Origin: Rhizobacter sp964253025 | GTDB taxonomy: Bacteria > Pseudomonadota > Gammaproteobacteria > Burkholderiales > Burkholderiaceae_C | NCBI RefSeq assembly: GCF_964253025.1 | Contig: NZ_CAXUQC020000001.1 | Span: 3,782,001-3,846,000, forward strand | Direction: 5' to 3' | DNA length: 64,000 nucleotides | In this document: piece by piece, positions 54,263 to 63,214 of the stretch | Position numbering within the stretch: the first letter of the stretch is position 1 | How the letters are laid out: each line of letters opens with the position of its first letter | Notes under the pieces: model-generated | What the model saw: only the letters and a program-made list of their open reading frames with translations | What the model was told of the DNA's origin: nothing | Databases searched by the model: none | Translations under genes and position numbers: made by a program

Positions 54263-57244
54263 ATGGCCTTAAACGGCAAGATCAGCAACTGGTTGAGAGG
54301 GCTCCCCGCCCGGCTCGCCGTCCCGGCACTGCTCCTGGCGTCCAGCCAGGCCGGTGCTGCCATCACCTTCGACAGCGGCCCGGTGCGGCCCGTCGCCATG
54401 TCGGCCGACGGCAAGCAACTCTTCGCCGTGAACACACCCAACAACACCCTCGAGATCTTCAACGTCGGCGCCACCGGCCTGACCTTCTCGCACCGTGTGC
54501 CCGTCGGCGTCGAGCCCGTCTCGGTGGCGGTGCGCAACAGCGGCGAGGTCTGGGTGGTGAACCACGTCTCCGACAGCGTGAGCATCGTCGCGCTGGATGG
54601 CGTGCCCCGCGTCACCCGCACCCTGCTGGTGGGTGACCAGCCGCGCGACATCGTCTTCGCCGGAACGCAGCAACGGGCGTTCGTCACCACCGCCCACCGC
54701 GGCCAGCACCGCACCGACCCGTCGGTGGCGGGTGTGCCAGGTGCCGGCGACCCGAAGCTCACCACCCCCGGTGTCGGCCGCGCCGACGTTTGGGTGTTCG
54801 ACCCGGCGGCACTCGGCACCGCCGTGGGCGGCACCCCGGCCAAGATCATGAGCTTCTTTGCCGACACGCCGCGCGCCCTTGCGGTGAGCCCGGACAAGAA
54901 CACCGTGTACGTGGCGGCGTTCAAGTCGGGCAACCAGACGACGGTCGTGCACTCCGACTACATCTGCCCGAACTTCTCGCGCCTGCCCTGCCTGCGCAAG
55001 GGCCAGTGGATGCCGGGCGGCCTGCCCGGACCGGCCATCAACTACGAGGGCAAGCCGGCCCCGGAGGTCGGCCTGATCGTCAAGTACGACAACGACCGCA
55101 AGAAGTGGCTCGACACCCTCGGCCGCGACTGGAGCAAGGCCGTCAACTTCGAGATGCCCGACCTGGACGTGTTCGCGGTCGATGCCAACCAGTTGACGGA
55201 ACGCGCCGCCATCCCGCACGTGGGCACCACCTTGTTCAACATGGTGACCAACCCGGTGAGCGGCAAGCTGTACGTGTCCAACAACGAGTCCATGAACCAC
55301 ATCCGGTTCGAAGGCTCGGGTGAGTTCGGTGGCAGCACGGTGCAGGGCCAGATCGCCAAGACGCGCATCACCGTCGTGCAGGGCACCACGGCGACGCCGC
55401 GGCACCTGAACAAGCACATCGATTACACCAAGCTCGCCAGCCACGCCGGCTTCGATCCCACGACCAAGGACCACAGCCTGTCGACCCCGCTCGACATGGC
55501 GGTGACCCGTGACGGCAAGACGCTGTACGTGACGGCCTTCGGCTCCAGCAAGATCGGCGTCTTCGACACCGCCTCGCTCGAGGCCGACACCTTCAACCCG
55601 CGCACCCAGAGCGCCCGGTACATCACCGTCAGCGGCGGTGGCCCGAGCGGCGTGGTCCTCGACGAAGTGCACAACCGCATGTACGTCACGACCCGCTTCG
55701 ACAACGCGGTGAAGGTGATCGACCTGGCCCAGCGCAAGGAAGTCGCCAAGCTCGCGATGCCGAACCCCGAGCCCGCCGACATCGTGGTCGGCCGCCCGAT
55801 GCTCTACGACGCCAACCTGACCTCGGCGAATGGTGAGTCGGCCTGCTCGGCCTGCCACACGTTCGGCGACAAGGACGAACTGGCGTGGGACCTGGGCGAC
55901 CCGAACGCCAAGGTCGAGAAGAGCCCGATCCCGATCAACCTGCCGGCCTTCATCGGCCAGATCGTGTTCAAGATCAACCAGCTCAACGGCACCAACGTCC
56001 CGGACGACTTCCACCCGATGAAGGGCCCGATGACGACCCAGACCCTGATCGGCCTCACCAACTCCGGTGCGATGCACTGGCGTGGCGACCGCTCCAACGG
56101 CTTCTTCGGCGTGGACGGCTACATCGGCTCGCAGGACAACACGCAGAAGCGTGCCGCCTACGGGGACAACGAAGTGCTGAACTTCAAGAACTTCATCGTC
56201 GCGCTCGGCGGCCTGCTGGGCAAGCAGACTCCGCCGACCGGCCCGACACAGGCCGACATCGACATCATGGACAAGTTCGCCAAGTTCCAGCTGCAGGTGC
56301 AACTGCCGCCGAACCCGATCCGGGCCATCGACAACAGCCTGACGCCCTCGCAGCAGCGTGGCCGCGACATCTATTTCGGCCCGAAGAACCCGGACGGCAC
56401 CGTGCGTCCCTTCGACGGCCTGCCGGGCGCCCAGTCCCAGGCGGACCTGCTCGGCCTCGGCAAGTCCTCCTTCACCTGCGAAGGCTGCCACCGCCTCGAC
56501 GCCGCGAACGGCCGCTTCGGCACCGGGGGTGAATCGAGTTTCGAGGGCGAGACGCAGATCCTGAAGATCCCGCAGTTGCGCGACCTGTACACCAAGGTCG
56601 GCATGTTCGGCACCAAGGAGCTGACCACCGTCCGCATCCCCGGCGCGCCGTTCCAGGGCAAACAGATCCGCGGCTACGGCTACACCCACACCGGCGCGTT
56701 CGACACCTTGTTCCGCTTCGTCAACCTCTTCCAGTTCAACGACCCGAAGATCCAGTACGAGCGCATGCACAAGGGCACGCTGACCGACCTGCCCGCGCTG
56801 GCGCTGATGGGCAGCAGCTTCGGCAAGATGGGCTTCCCGTACAACGATGCCGAGGCGGTGCCGATGCAGCGTGACGTCGAGCAGTTCCTGCTCGCCTACG
56901 ACACCGACCTCGCCCCCGTGGTCGGCCAGCAGGTCACCTACGGCCAGGCGACGTCACTGACGGCGGGCCCGCGTGTCGACCTGCTGAAGGCACGCGCAGC
57001 GGCGTCGTTCACCTCGAAGATCCTCGGCGGCACCGCCAAGGAGTGCGACCTGGTGGCCCACACGCTGTCGGGCGGCCGCCATGTCGGCTACGTCTACGAG
57101 GCCGCAAGCGGCGTCTTCAAGACGCCGGCTGGCGCCACGGCCACCGACGCCCAGCTGCGCGCCACGGCGCTCACGAGTGGCAACGCGGTGACGTACACCT
57201 GCGTCGTGCCGGGCACCGGCCGGCAGGTGGCCTCCAACCTCTGA
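54263..57244 (+). CDS. Secreted beta-propeller protein with two c-type haem sites
   Basis: A 993-aa protein with a signal peptide (residues 1-33, ending QAGAA). The first half has repeated YVTN-type propeller units (PVRPVAMSADGKQLFAVN, PLDMAVTRDGKTLYVTAFGS, SGVVLDEVHNRMYVTTRFDN). Two haem-binding Cys-x-x-Cys-His motifs follow: Cys528 in CSACH and Cys739 in CEGCH, the build of cytochrome c peroxidase/MauG-like modules. A C-terminal domain of about 80 residues has two Cys. It likely acts as a periplasmic redox or surface enzyme; substrate unknown. AAAGGAG precedes the ATG, and a strong terminator follows the stop, so it is transcribed alone, probably at a high level. Confidence 0.8.
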   Translation: MALNGKISNWLRGLPARLAVPALLLASSQAGAAITFDSGPVRPVAMSADGKQLFAVNTPNNTLEIFNVGATGLTFSHRVPVGVEPVSVAVRNSGEVWVVNHVSDSVSIVALDGVPRVTRTLLVGDQPRDIVFAGTQQRAFVTTAHRGQHRTDPSVAGVPGAGDPKLTTPGVGRADVWVFDPAALGTAVGGTPAKIMSFFADTPRALAVSPDKNTVYVAAFKSGNQTTVVHSDYICPNFSRLPCLRKGQWMPGGLPGPAINYEGKPAPEVGLIVKYDNDRKKWLDTLGRDWSKAVNFEMPDLDVFAVDANQLTERAAIPHVGTTLFNMVTNPVSGKLYVSNNESMNHIRFEGSGEFGGSTVQGQIAKTRITVVQGTTATPRHLNKHIDYTKLASHAGFDPTTKDHSLSTPLDMAVTRDGKTLYVTAFGSSKIGVFDTASLEADTFNPRTQSARYITVSGGGPSGVVLDEVHNRMYVTTRFDNAVKVIDLAQRKEVAKLAMPNPEPADIVVGRPMLYDANLTSANGESACSACHTFGDKDELAWDLGDPNAKVEKSPIPINLPAFIGQIVFKINQLNGTNVPDDFHPMKGPMTTQTLIGLTNSGAMHWRGDRSNGFFGVDGYIGSQDNTQKRAAYGDNEVLNFKNFIVALGGLLGKQTPPTGPTQADIDIMDKFAKFQLQVQLPPNPIRAIDNSLTPSQQRGRDIYFGPKNPDGTVRPFDGLPGAQSQADLLGLGKSSFTCEGCHRLDAANGRFGTGGESSFEGETQILKIPQLRDLYTKVGMFGTKELTTVRIPGAPFQGKQIRGYGYTHTGAFDTLFRFVNLFQFNDPKIQYERMHKGTLTDLPALALMGSSFGKMGFPYNDAEAVPMQRDVEQFLLAYDTDLAPVVGQQVTYGQATSLTAGPRVDLLKARAAASFTSKILGGTAKECDLVAHTLSGGRHVGYVYEAASGVFKTPAGATATDAQLRATALTSGNAVTYTCVVPGTGRQVASNL

Positions 57245-57262
57245 GCGTTCTCTTGCCCTCAG

Positions 57263-57293
57263 GCCCCCGGACCGAAAGGCCCGGGGGCTTTTT
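57263..57293 (+). terminator. Rho-independent terminator of the propeller/di-haem gene
   Basis: GCCCCCGG (57263-57270) pairs with CCGGGGGC (57281-57288) across a 10-base loop and is followed by five T. It lies 18 bases after the stop codon. Confidence 0.9.
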
Positions 57294-57497
57294 CCTTTGG
57301 GGCGGCCGGATCGCGATCCCTGAGGGGCGCGGACTTGCGGTCAGCGACGCCGTCGCATGGCGAGCGCCAACGCACGCCGCTGCATTTCGCCGGCCCCATC
57401 GTCCGTTCACGTCGCACGCGTGCCGTTCGTCGCAGCGACGTGGCGTACCGGGCGCAGGTTGCCGAGGATGGCGCATCGCCTTCAGGAGATCGCCACC

Positions 57498-57890
57498 ATG
57501 ACAACCGCTTCCCTCTCTGCCCTGGCCCCGGCCGTCCTCGTGCACCTCGTGTTCGCCCTGAGCGCCTTGGCCCTGGCCCCCTTCGCGCTCGCCGCCCGCA
57601 AGGGCTCGCGCCTGCACCGCAGCGCGGGCCACGCCTGGGTCACCTTGATGCTCGGCACCGCCCTCTCCAGCCTCTTCATCCGCGACTTCAGCCTGCCCAA
57701 CATCGCCGGCTACACCGCCATCCACCTGCTCACCCTCGCCACCTTCGCCGGCATCGGCCGCGGCCTCTGGCTCGTCAGCCAACGCAACATCGCCGGCCAC
57801 CGCCTCGCCATGCAGATGACCTGCGCCGGCGGCCTGATCGCCGGCCTCTTCGCGCTCGCACCCAGCCGGTTCCTCGGAGGACTGTTCTAG
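57498..57890 (+). CDS. DUF2306-like membrane protein
   Basis: A 130-aa protein with four hydrophobic segments. LHRSAGHAWVTLMLGTALSS and HRLAMQMTCAGGLIAG carry the His/Arg pattern of DUF2306 proteins, whose function is unknown. AGGAG lies 9 bases before the ATG at 57498, and codons upstream in frame are not protein-like. It ends at the edge of a tandem-repeat region and is probably monocistronic. Confidence 0.7.
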   Translation: MTTASLSALAPAVLVHLVFALSALALAPFALAARKGSRLHRSAGHAWVTLMLGTALSSLFIRDFSLPNIAGYTAIHLLTLATFAGIGRGLWLVSQRNIAGHRLAMQMTCAGGLIAGLFALAPSRFLGGLF

Positions 57891-57895
57891 CCCCC

Positions 57896-58386
57896 CAGTC
57901 GCTGGCGCTCCTGCCCCCACGGGGCGCCACGGGTCGTCCGGGAAACCCGGACTCGCGTGTGGCTGGAGGGGCGCGTCGCTTCGCTTGCTAGCATCGGGGC
58001 ACGGCCTTGGCACGAGGGCCGGCTTACGCGCCGCGGAGCGGTGGTGGCGCCTGAGCGCCTGAACACAAGCGCTTGTGATCAAGCAGACGTGGAGAGACGT
58101 CCTGGCCTCTTCAAGTCCTCGGCGTTCACCGCGAAGGATGTTGGCCCCCCTGTCGCTTCGCTCCTGCCCCCAAGGGGCGCCCCGGGTCGCCCGGGAGACC
58201 CGGGCTCGCGGGTGGCTTGAGGGGCGCTTCGCTGCGCTTGCTGGGCTCGGCGGCACGGCCTTGGCACGAGGGCCCGGCTGGTGCGGCGCGGGGCGGTGTT
58301 GGCGATTGAGCGCCCGAACACAAGAGCTTCTGATCAAGCAGACTTGGAGAGACGTCCTGGCCTGCTCAAGTCCTCGGCGTTCACCG
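57896..58386. repeat. Imperfect tandem duplication of a unit of about 254 bases
   Basis: Two copies, about 57896-58131 and 58149-58386, share blocks such as GCACGGCCTTGGCACGAGGG, GATCAAGCAGAC, GGAGAGACGTCCTGGCC and CAAGTCCTCGGCGTTCACCG in the same order, offset by 253-255 bases. Each unit also has internal short inverted repeats around CCCGGG. There is no protein-like frame. The two units differ at many positions, so the duplication is not recent. This is a non-coding repeat of unknown role, and similar intergenic repeats are frequent in Burkholderiales. Confidence 0.8.
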
Positions 58387-58453
58387 AGCGTAAGACCTTC
58401 ACATTACCAACGATACGAATAAGCTGAAGCTGGTGTTCAAGCGTTCTTTCGTG

Positions 58454-58475
58454 ACTTTCTGGCGCGCCAGAAAGT
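58454..58475. repeat. 22-bp perfect palindrome in an AT-richer spacer
   Basis: ACTTTCTGGCG is directly followed by its exact reverse complement. The surrounding 58387-58616 is less GC-rich than the rest of the window and has no gene. Similar palindromes occur as intergenic repeats in related genomes; operator or recombination functions are possible. Confidence 0.6.
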
Positions 58476-58616
58476 TACTCGGCTGCCGGGCCGAGTCCCG
58501 GCGCGGCGGTGCCACCAAGACACCGTTCGATTCAAGTTCACCACGCCACGCGTGACGACGCGCCTGCGATCTCACGACGAGGCTACGAAGGCCGGAGGGC
58601 TTCCGCCGCAGGCGAC

Positions 58617-59177
58617 TCACTCGTCGACGGTGTTCTCATCCGACAACCACGGCCACCGCTCCCGGTACGACAGCACCTTCCGCTCATACAGCCCGCTGTA
58701 GGGCGTGAGCGGGTTCGCCCGCAGCCGTCCCGCATAAAGGTCGTCCAGCCCCCACGGCGCATACACCTCGCCATCGGGCCGGACGCCCACGCAAGTGCAG
58801 GCCACAAGGAAGCGGTCGATGCCGTCGCGCGAGCACTCGAGCGCGGGATAGGGCTCGCCGAAGAAGTCGGGGTACCAGAGGTGCACGCGGGCCTGATTCG
58901 CCACTTCGACCGTGATGCCCAGGTCGCCCAGCACCGCATCCGCACGCGCCTGGACGGCTCGCTCCCCCGCCCCGGTCAGGTCGGCCGGGTCGAAATAGAA
59001 GATGTCGTAGTCCTTGATGCCCGCCCCGGGCGGGCGAGCGCATCGCAGGTTCCACACGGTCTGGAACAGGCAGCCGGCAACGAGCCATCCATCGGGCAGG
59101 TCGAGCGCGGGCCAGCGGTCGAGGATGACGCGGTTGTGCGAATTGGCGAGCACATCCGCCATGAAGCGTCGGGACAT
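58617..59177 (-). CDS. Nucleotidyltransferase-family protein (NTP_transf_6/DUF925 type)
   Basis: A 186-aa protein with the family landmarks: LPDGWLVAGCLFQTVWN, then GIKDYDIFYFDPADLT with the paired acidic residues of the nucleotidyltransferase fold, and VHLWYPDFFGEPYP. Members resemble antitoxin-like or aminoglycoside-type nucleotidyltransferases, but their substrates are unknown. The start MSRRFMADVL at 59177 was chosen because it precedes the family core by the usual distance; the ATG at 59162 is also possible. It runs alone on its strand, next to the repeat region. Confidence 0.78.
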   Translation of the reverse strand: MSRRFMADVLANSHNRVILDRWPALDLPDGWLVAGCLFQTVWNLRCARPPGAGIKDYDIFYFDPADLTGAGERAVQARADAVLGDLGITVEVANQARVHLWYPDFFGEPYPALECSRDGIDRFLVACTCVGVRPDGEVYAPWGLDDLYAGRLRANPLTPYSGLYERKVLSYRERWPWLSDENTVDE

Positions 59178-59272
59178 CGGGGCGAAGCTGCAGGGCTGCA
59201 GGTCGAGCGGCGGGGGTGTGATTGTGCCGTCGTGAGCGGCATGGGACGGTCCGCCGCGGGGCGCGCGTCGCC

Positions 59273-59307
59273 AATAAAAAGGGCGCGATGGCATTCGCCT
59301 CGCGCCC
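59273..59307 (-). terminator. Rho-independent terminator of the pectate lyase gene
   Basis: Read on the minus strand, GGGCGCGA (59307-59300 complement) pairs with TCGCGCCC (59288-59281 complement), followed by a TTTTT run at 59280-59276. It lies about 90 bases after the pectate lyase stop. The weaker poly-T on the opposite side makes it mainly leftward. Confidence 0.85.
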
Positions 59308-59394
59308 CGTTTCCACGTTCCGATGGCGACGGTTCAGCCGAAGGCAGGGGCCTTCGAACCTCACCCGCGCCACCCGGAACGGGAGGTCAACCCA

Positions 59395-60846
59395 TCAGTT
59401 GCAGCTGAGTTGCGCCAGGCCCTTGCCCGCGCCGGCCACTGCCGGCAGCTTCTGCTTCACGCAGCTCGGGTCCTGCACCGAGTAGGTGTAGGGGATGCCG
59501 ATGGGGAAGTTGCCGGTCGTGACCCAATCGGTGGCATCACGCGAGGGCGAGGAGCCGCTCTTCACCCAGGTGATGCCGAAGCGCGCGAAGTCGGCCGGGC
59601 TCTGGATGTTGTTGTTGCGCAGTTCCCAGTAGCCGATGGCGTCGCTGTCACGCGAGGTGACCGGGTTCTGCGCGTTCTCGAAGTAGTTGCCTTCGATGAG
59701 CGAGAAGCCGCCCATGCGGATGTTGGCGCCCGAGGTGTCCACGCCGCTGTACAGGTTGTTGTACAGGTGGGTGTAGCCGCCGCGCTGCAGGGGCAGGCGC
59801 GACTTCACGTTCTGGTAGACGTTGTGGTGGAAGGTGATGAAGCGGTCGCTGGCGTCGCTGTCGCTGGAGCCGATCAGGCCGACCTTCTGGTGGTCATGGA
59901 TGTGGTTGTACGAGTAGGTGATGTGGTGCGCGCCGGCCTTGCTGTCGATGAGGCCGTCGAACTCCAGGTCGCCCGCACCCGAGCACTCCTTGGTGCTGCT
60001 GAAGAGCGTGTTGTGGTCGACCCAGACATAACCGGGGTACTTGCCGCTCTGGCCTTCGATGCCGATGGCATCGATGGAGCCGGGGAGCAGGCCGATCGTC
60101 ATGTTGCGGATGATGACGTTGGTGGAGCCACCCTTGATGGCCAGGCCGAAGTTGGCGGCCGAACCGTTCACGCCTTCGATGGTGATGTTGCCCTTGTTCT
60201 TGATCTCGACGACGGTGCCGGCCGGCTTCTGCCATTGGGCGCAGGTATCGGTGATCGCGGCGTAGTCGAACTTGCCGGTGTAGCGCAGCACCAGGCCGCC
60301 CGTGCCCGAGTAGGCGTTGATGGCGGCCTGCATCTGGGCTGCGGTCGACACGGTCACCGCCGTGGCACTGCCGCCACCGGTCACCTTGCCGGCAAAACCG
60401 CCGGAATGGGCGGCGGGTGCGGGTGCGGGTGCGGGTGCGGGTGCGGGGGCCGGGGCGGGAGCCGGCGCAGGCGCAGGCGCGGGAGCCGGAGCCGGGGCGG
60501 GCGCGGGAGCTGGCGCAGGGGCAGGGGCAGGGGCGGGAGCCGGCGCAGGAGCAGGAGCCGGAGCGGCCGTCTTGCTCACCGCACATTTCTCGGCGCGGCC
60601 GGGGTTCGGATCCGTGCCGCCGAAGTTGGAGGCGGTGCACCGGACGTTGCCCGTCAACGTCTTCACGACCCATTTGTCCTTGACGCCGAACGACACTTGA
60701 CGCGGCTGGGCGCCGACCTCGCAGACTTCGCCTTCGTCAGCGCACTTGGAAAAGCCCGACGGCCAGTCCTTGGCCAGAGCGGGTGTGGCGGCGCCGCAGG
60801 CGACGGCCAGCAGGGAGAGGCGCAGGGGAGAAAGCAGTGTGTTCAT
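59395..60846 (-). CDS. Secreted pectate lyase (PL1) with a long Ala-Pro linker
   Basis: A 483-aa secreted enzyme that cleaves polygalacturonate by beta-elimination with Ca2+. Residues 1-25 are a signal peptide. An N-terminal domain of about 65 residues with paired Cys (SKCADEGEVCEVG) follows, then a pure Ala-Pro linker at about residues 93-143. The beta-helix catalytic domain has Ca2+-site residues near 277 (WVDHNTLF) and the catalytic Arg region KSRLPLQRGG near 349. A small N-terminal domain plus linker is typical of a substrate-binding module. A terminator follows, and a promoter with a LacI-type operator is upstream (61032-61093). Confidence 0.9.
   Translation of the reverse strand: MNTLLSPLRLSLLAVACGAATPALAKDWPSGFSKCADEGEVCEVGAQPRQVSFGVKDKWVVKTLTGNVRCTASNFGGTDPNPGRAEKCAVSKTAAPAPAPAPAPAPAPAPAPAPAPAPAPAPAPAPAPAPAPAPAPAPAPAPAPAAHSGGFAGKVTGGGSATAVTVSTAAQMQAAINAYSGTGGLVLRYTGKFDYAAITDTCAQWQKPAGTVVEIKNKGNITIEGVNGSAANFGLAIKGGSTNVIIRNMTIGLLPGSIDAIGIEGQSGKYPGYVWVDHNTLFSSTKECSGAGDLEFDGLIDSKAGAHHITYSYNHIHDHQKVGLIGSSDSDASDRFITFHHNVYQNVKSRLPLQRGGYTHLYNNLYSGVDTSGANIRMGGFSLIEGNYFENAQNPVTSRDSDAIGYWELRNNNIQSPADFARFGITWVKSGSSPSRDATDWVTTGNFPIGIPYTYSVQDPSCVKQKLPAVAGAGKGLAQLSCN
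60416..60566 (-). repeat. Hexamer repeat coding for the Ala-Pro linker
   Basis: About 25 Ala-Pro pairs are encoded by 6-base units. At one end (60413-60446) the unit GCGGGT is repeated almost perfectly, the rest varying at wobble positions. Because the unit is 6 bases, gain or loss keeps the frame and changes only linker length. Confidence 0.85.
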
Positions 60847-61215
60847 TCTGTGGGTAGAGGCGGCATGGACAAAGGGGCCCCGTTCGCCCCCGACGCCGCG
60901 GCGCACGAGGCGCCTGGGTCGTCGAGGCGAGCGAGACGAACTCGGCAAGACTCGCTCCGCCTGCGCCAAAAAACCGCCGAGCGCAAGGTAGCTTTCATCG
61001 AAAAGCGATCCTTTGCGGAGTGAGGCGCGCAGGTTAACGGTAACCCGCGGAATCCGAGGCTTCGCACATACTCTGAAACAGTTCTTGCAACAACGGACGG
61101 GTTGGCCCGCCGTCCCGACGAGGGCCCTCACCTCCGGGGGGCACCCCGATCCGACCCCGCGGGGGCGTCGGGGGCGGAGTAAAGTGGCCGGCCCCGCAAT
61201 CGCCCGCCGCCCCAC
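60847..61215. other. Shared upstream region of pectate lyase and KtrB genes
   Basis: No gene. It contains the pectate lyase promoter/operator (61032-61093) and, for the rightward gene, TAAAGT at 61180-61185 as a possible -10 without a clear -35. The 60900-61000 part has no recognised structure. Confidence 0.5.
61032..61093 (-). promoter_or_regulatory. Pectate lyase promoter with LacI-type operator
   Basis: On the minus strand TTGTTG (61093-61088) and TATGTG (61070-61065) are 17 bases apart. About 19 bases downstream, GGTTACCGTTAACC (61045-61032) is a near-perfect palindrome with a central CG, the hallmark of LacI/GalR-family operators. Its place just after the start of transcription suits repression by road-block. 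The regulator is not encoded nearby. Confidence 0.5.
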
Positions 61216-62547
61216 TTGAGCGCTCGCCTCTCGCACCCCGCCGTCGCGCTCGTCATCGCCTTCCTGACGGTCATCCTGCTCGGGACGGGCCTGCTGATGC
61301 TGCCTGCCTCACAGGCCGAAGGCCTTGCCACGCCATTCTTCACGGCGCTGTTCACCGCCACCTCGGCCGTCTGCGTGACAGGGCTGGTGCTGGTGGACAC
61401 GGGCACGTACTGGTCCGGCCTCGGACAGGCGGTGATCATGGGCCTCTTCCAGTTGGGCGGCTTCGGCATGATGACCTCGGCCACCATGCTGGGCCTGTTG
61501 GTCAACCGGCAGCTGCGGCTTCGATCGCGCCTCATGCTGCAAGCCGAGACGCACTCGCTGGCGCTCGGCGACGTGCGCAGCGTGGCCCGCCTGGTGCTGG
61601 TGGTCACGGTGACGGTCGAGCTCATCGGGGCCCTGCTGCTGGCCGGGCGCTTCAAGGCGGGCTACGACATGCCGTGGCGGGAGGCCCTCTGGCAAGGCCT
61701 CTTCCACTCGGTCTCGGCCTTCAACAACGCCGGTTTCTCCACCTGGCCCGACAGCATGACCCGCTTCTCGGCCGACGCCTGGGTACTCGTGCCATTGATG
61801 TTGTGCATCATCATCGGCGGCCTCGGCTTCCCCGTCCTGCACGAGGTGCTGGCCATGCGCCGGCGCAGCGGCGTCGCCTCCATCCACACGACGCTCACGC
61901 TCTGGGGTTCGGGCGCCCTGATCGTCGGTGGCACCCTGGCCTTCCTCTGGGCAGAAGCCGGCAACGCCGCCACTTTCGGCGCGCTCGACGCGCCGCGACA
62001 GGTCCTTGCTGCACTCTTCGTCTCGGTATCCGCCCGGACCGCCGGCTTCAACATCGTCGATGTCGGCGCCTTCACCGTCGAGTCGCTCAACCTGCACTAC
62101 CTGCTGATGTTCATCGGCGGCGGCAGCGCCGGCACCGCCGGGGGCGTCAAGGTGACCACCTTCTTCGTGCTGCTGCTGATCGTGTGGAGCGAGATCCGCG
62201 GCCACCAGGACGTGGAGTTCCGCGGGCGCCGCATCTCCACGTCGGCGCAGCGACAAGCCCTCACCATCCTCGTGCTGGGCGCCGGCACCGTGGTGCTGGC
62301 CACGCTCGCCCTCGTCCCCATGGTCGCCCTGCCCTATGAGCTGGTGCTGTTCGAGGTCATCGCGGCCTTCTCGACCGTCGGGTTGTCGCCCGGCACCACG
62401 GTGCAGATGCCGCAGGCGGGGCAGTGGGTGCTCATCGTGTTGATGTTCCTCGGCCGGGTGGGCGTCGTGACGCTGGCCGCCGCCATCGCCACCAACCACG
62501 CTCGCCGGCCTTACCGATTCCCCGAGGAGAAGCCAATTGTTGGGTAA
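61216..62547 (+). CDS. ktrB: TrkH/KtrB-type potassium transporter membrane subunit
   Basis: A 443-aa polytopic protein with four repeated pore-loop motifs. The first P-loop lies after FFTALFTATSAVCVTGL; others are in FHSVSAFNNAGFS, FVSVSARTAGFN, and FEVIAAFSTVGLS. These are the selectivity-filter loops of the KtrB/TrkH superfamily, which carries K+ (often with Na+). It starts at a TTG (MSARLSHPAVAL) with no good ribosome-binding site. Its end overlaps ktrA by 11 bases. KtrB works with the NAD/ATP-binding KtrA ring encoded next. Confidence 0.9.
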   Translation: MSARLSHPAVALVIAFLTVILLGTGLLMLPASQAEGLATPFFTALFTATSAVCVTGLVLVDTGTYWSGLGQAVIMGLFQLGGFGMMTSATMLGLLVNRQLRLRSRLMLQAETHSLALGDVRSVARLVLVVTVTVELIGALLLAGRFKAGYDMPWREALWQGLFHSVSAFNNAGFSTWPDSMTRFSADAWVLVPLMLCIIIGGLGFPVLHEVLAMRRRSGVASIHTTLTLWGSGALIVGGTLAFLWAEAGNAATFGALDAPRQVLAALFVSVSARTAGFNIVDVGAFTVESLNLHYLLMFIGGGSAGTAGGVKVTTFFVLLLIVWSEIRGHQDVEFRGRRISTSAQRQALTILVLGAGTVVLATLALVPMVALPYELVLFEVIAAFSTVGLSPGTTVQMPQAGQWVLIVLMFLGRVGVVTLAAAIATNHARRPYRFPEEKPIVG

Positions 62548-63202
62548 AACGAATTCAGACGGCGTGGTCGTCATCGGCCTCGGGCGATTCGGTTCGGGCG
62601 TGGCGACCGCACTCGCCCAGCTCGGTCACGACGTGCTGGCCATCGACGTGCGGCCCGAGTTCGTCCAGGCGCACGCGAGCCTGCTCGGCCACGTGGTGCA
62701 GGCCGACACCACCGACATCGAAACCCTGCGCCAGCTCGGCGTCGGCGACTTCAAGCGAGCGGTCGTCGCCATCGGCCAGAACCTCGAGGCCAGCGTGCTC
62801 ACCATCCTCAACCTGAGCCAGCTGGGCGTGAAGGACATCTGGGCCAAGGCCAACAACCCGCAGCACGGGCGCATCGCCGAGCGCGTCGGCGCACACCACG
62901 TGGTCTACCCCGAGTCCGACATGGGCGAACGGGTGGCCCACCTCGTCACCGGCAAGATGATCGACTTCATCGAGTTCGAGGACGGCTTCGCGATTGCCAA
63001 GACGCGATCGCCTTCGGAAACGCACGGGCGGGCCCTGAAGGACTCGGCCGTGCGCACCAAGCACGGCGTGACGGTGGTCGGCATCAAGCGCCGGCACGAG
63101 GACTTCATCTATGCCCGCGAGGACACGGTGGTGCGCGCCGGGGACCTGCTCATCGTGGCCGGCCCGACGCGCGCGGTCGAGAAGTTCGCGGCCCGGGTCT
63201 GA
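62537..63202 (+). CDS. ktrA: KtrA/TrkA-type regulatory subunit
   Basis: A 221-aa cytosolic protein. The N-terminal RCK_N Rossmann domain opens VVVIGLGRFGSGVA, the Gly-rich nucleotide loop, and has the acidic end of the second strand in LAIDVRPE. The C-terminal RCK_C domain ends GDLLIVAGPTRAVEKF. KtrA octamers bind ATP/ADP or NAD(H) and gate KtrB. A GAGGAG sequence at 62525-62530 marks the TTG start at 62537; the next codon is also TTG. It overlaps the end of ktrB, so the two are co-translated. Confidence 0.92.
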   Translation: MLGKTNSDGVVVIGLGRFGSGVATALAQLGHDVLAIDVRPEFVQAHASLLGHVVQADTTDIETLRQLGVGDFKRAVVAIGQNLEASVLTILNLSQLGVKDIWAKANNPQHGRIAERVGAHHVVYPESDMGERVAHLVTGKMIDFIEFEDGFAIAKTRSPSETHGRALKDSAVRTKHGVTVVGIKRRHEDFIYAREDTVVRAGDLLIVAGPTRAVEKFAARV

Positions 63203-63214
63203 CCGGCCCCGGAC

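Noticed and set aside
57896..58386. CRISPR-like array
   Set aside because: There are only two copies with a unit of about 254 bases and no regular short spacers; no cas genes are present.
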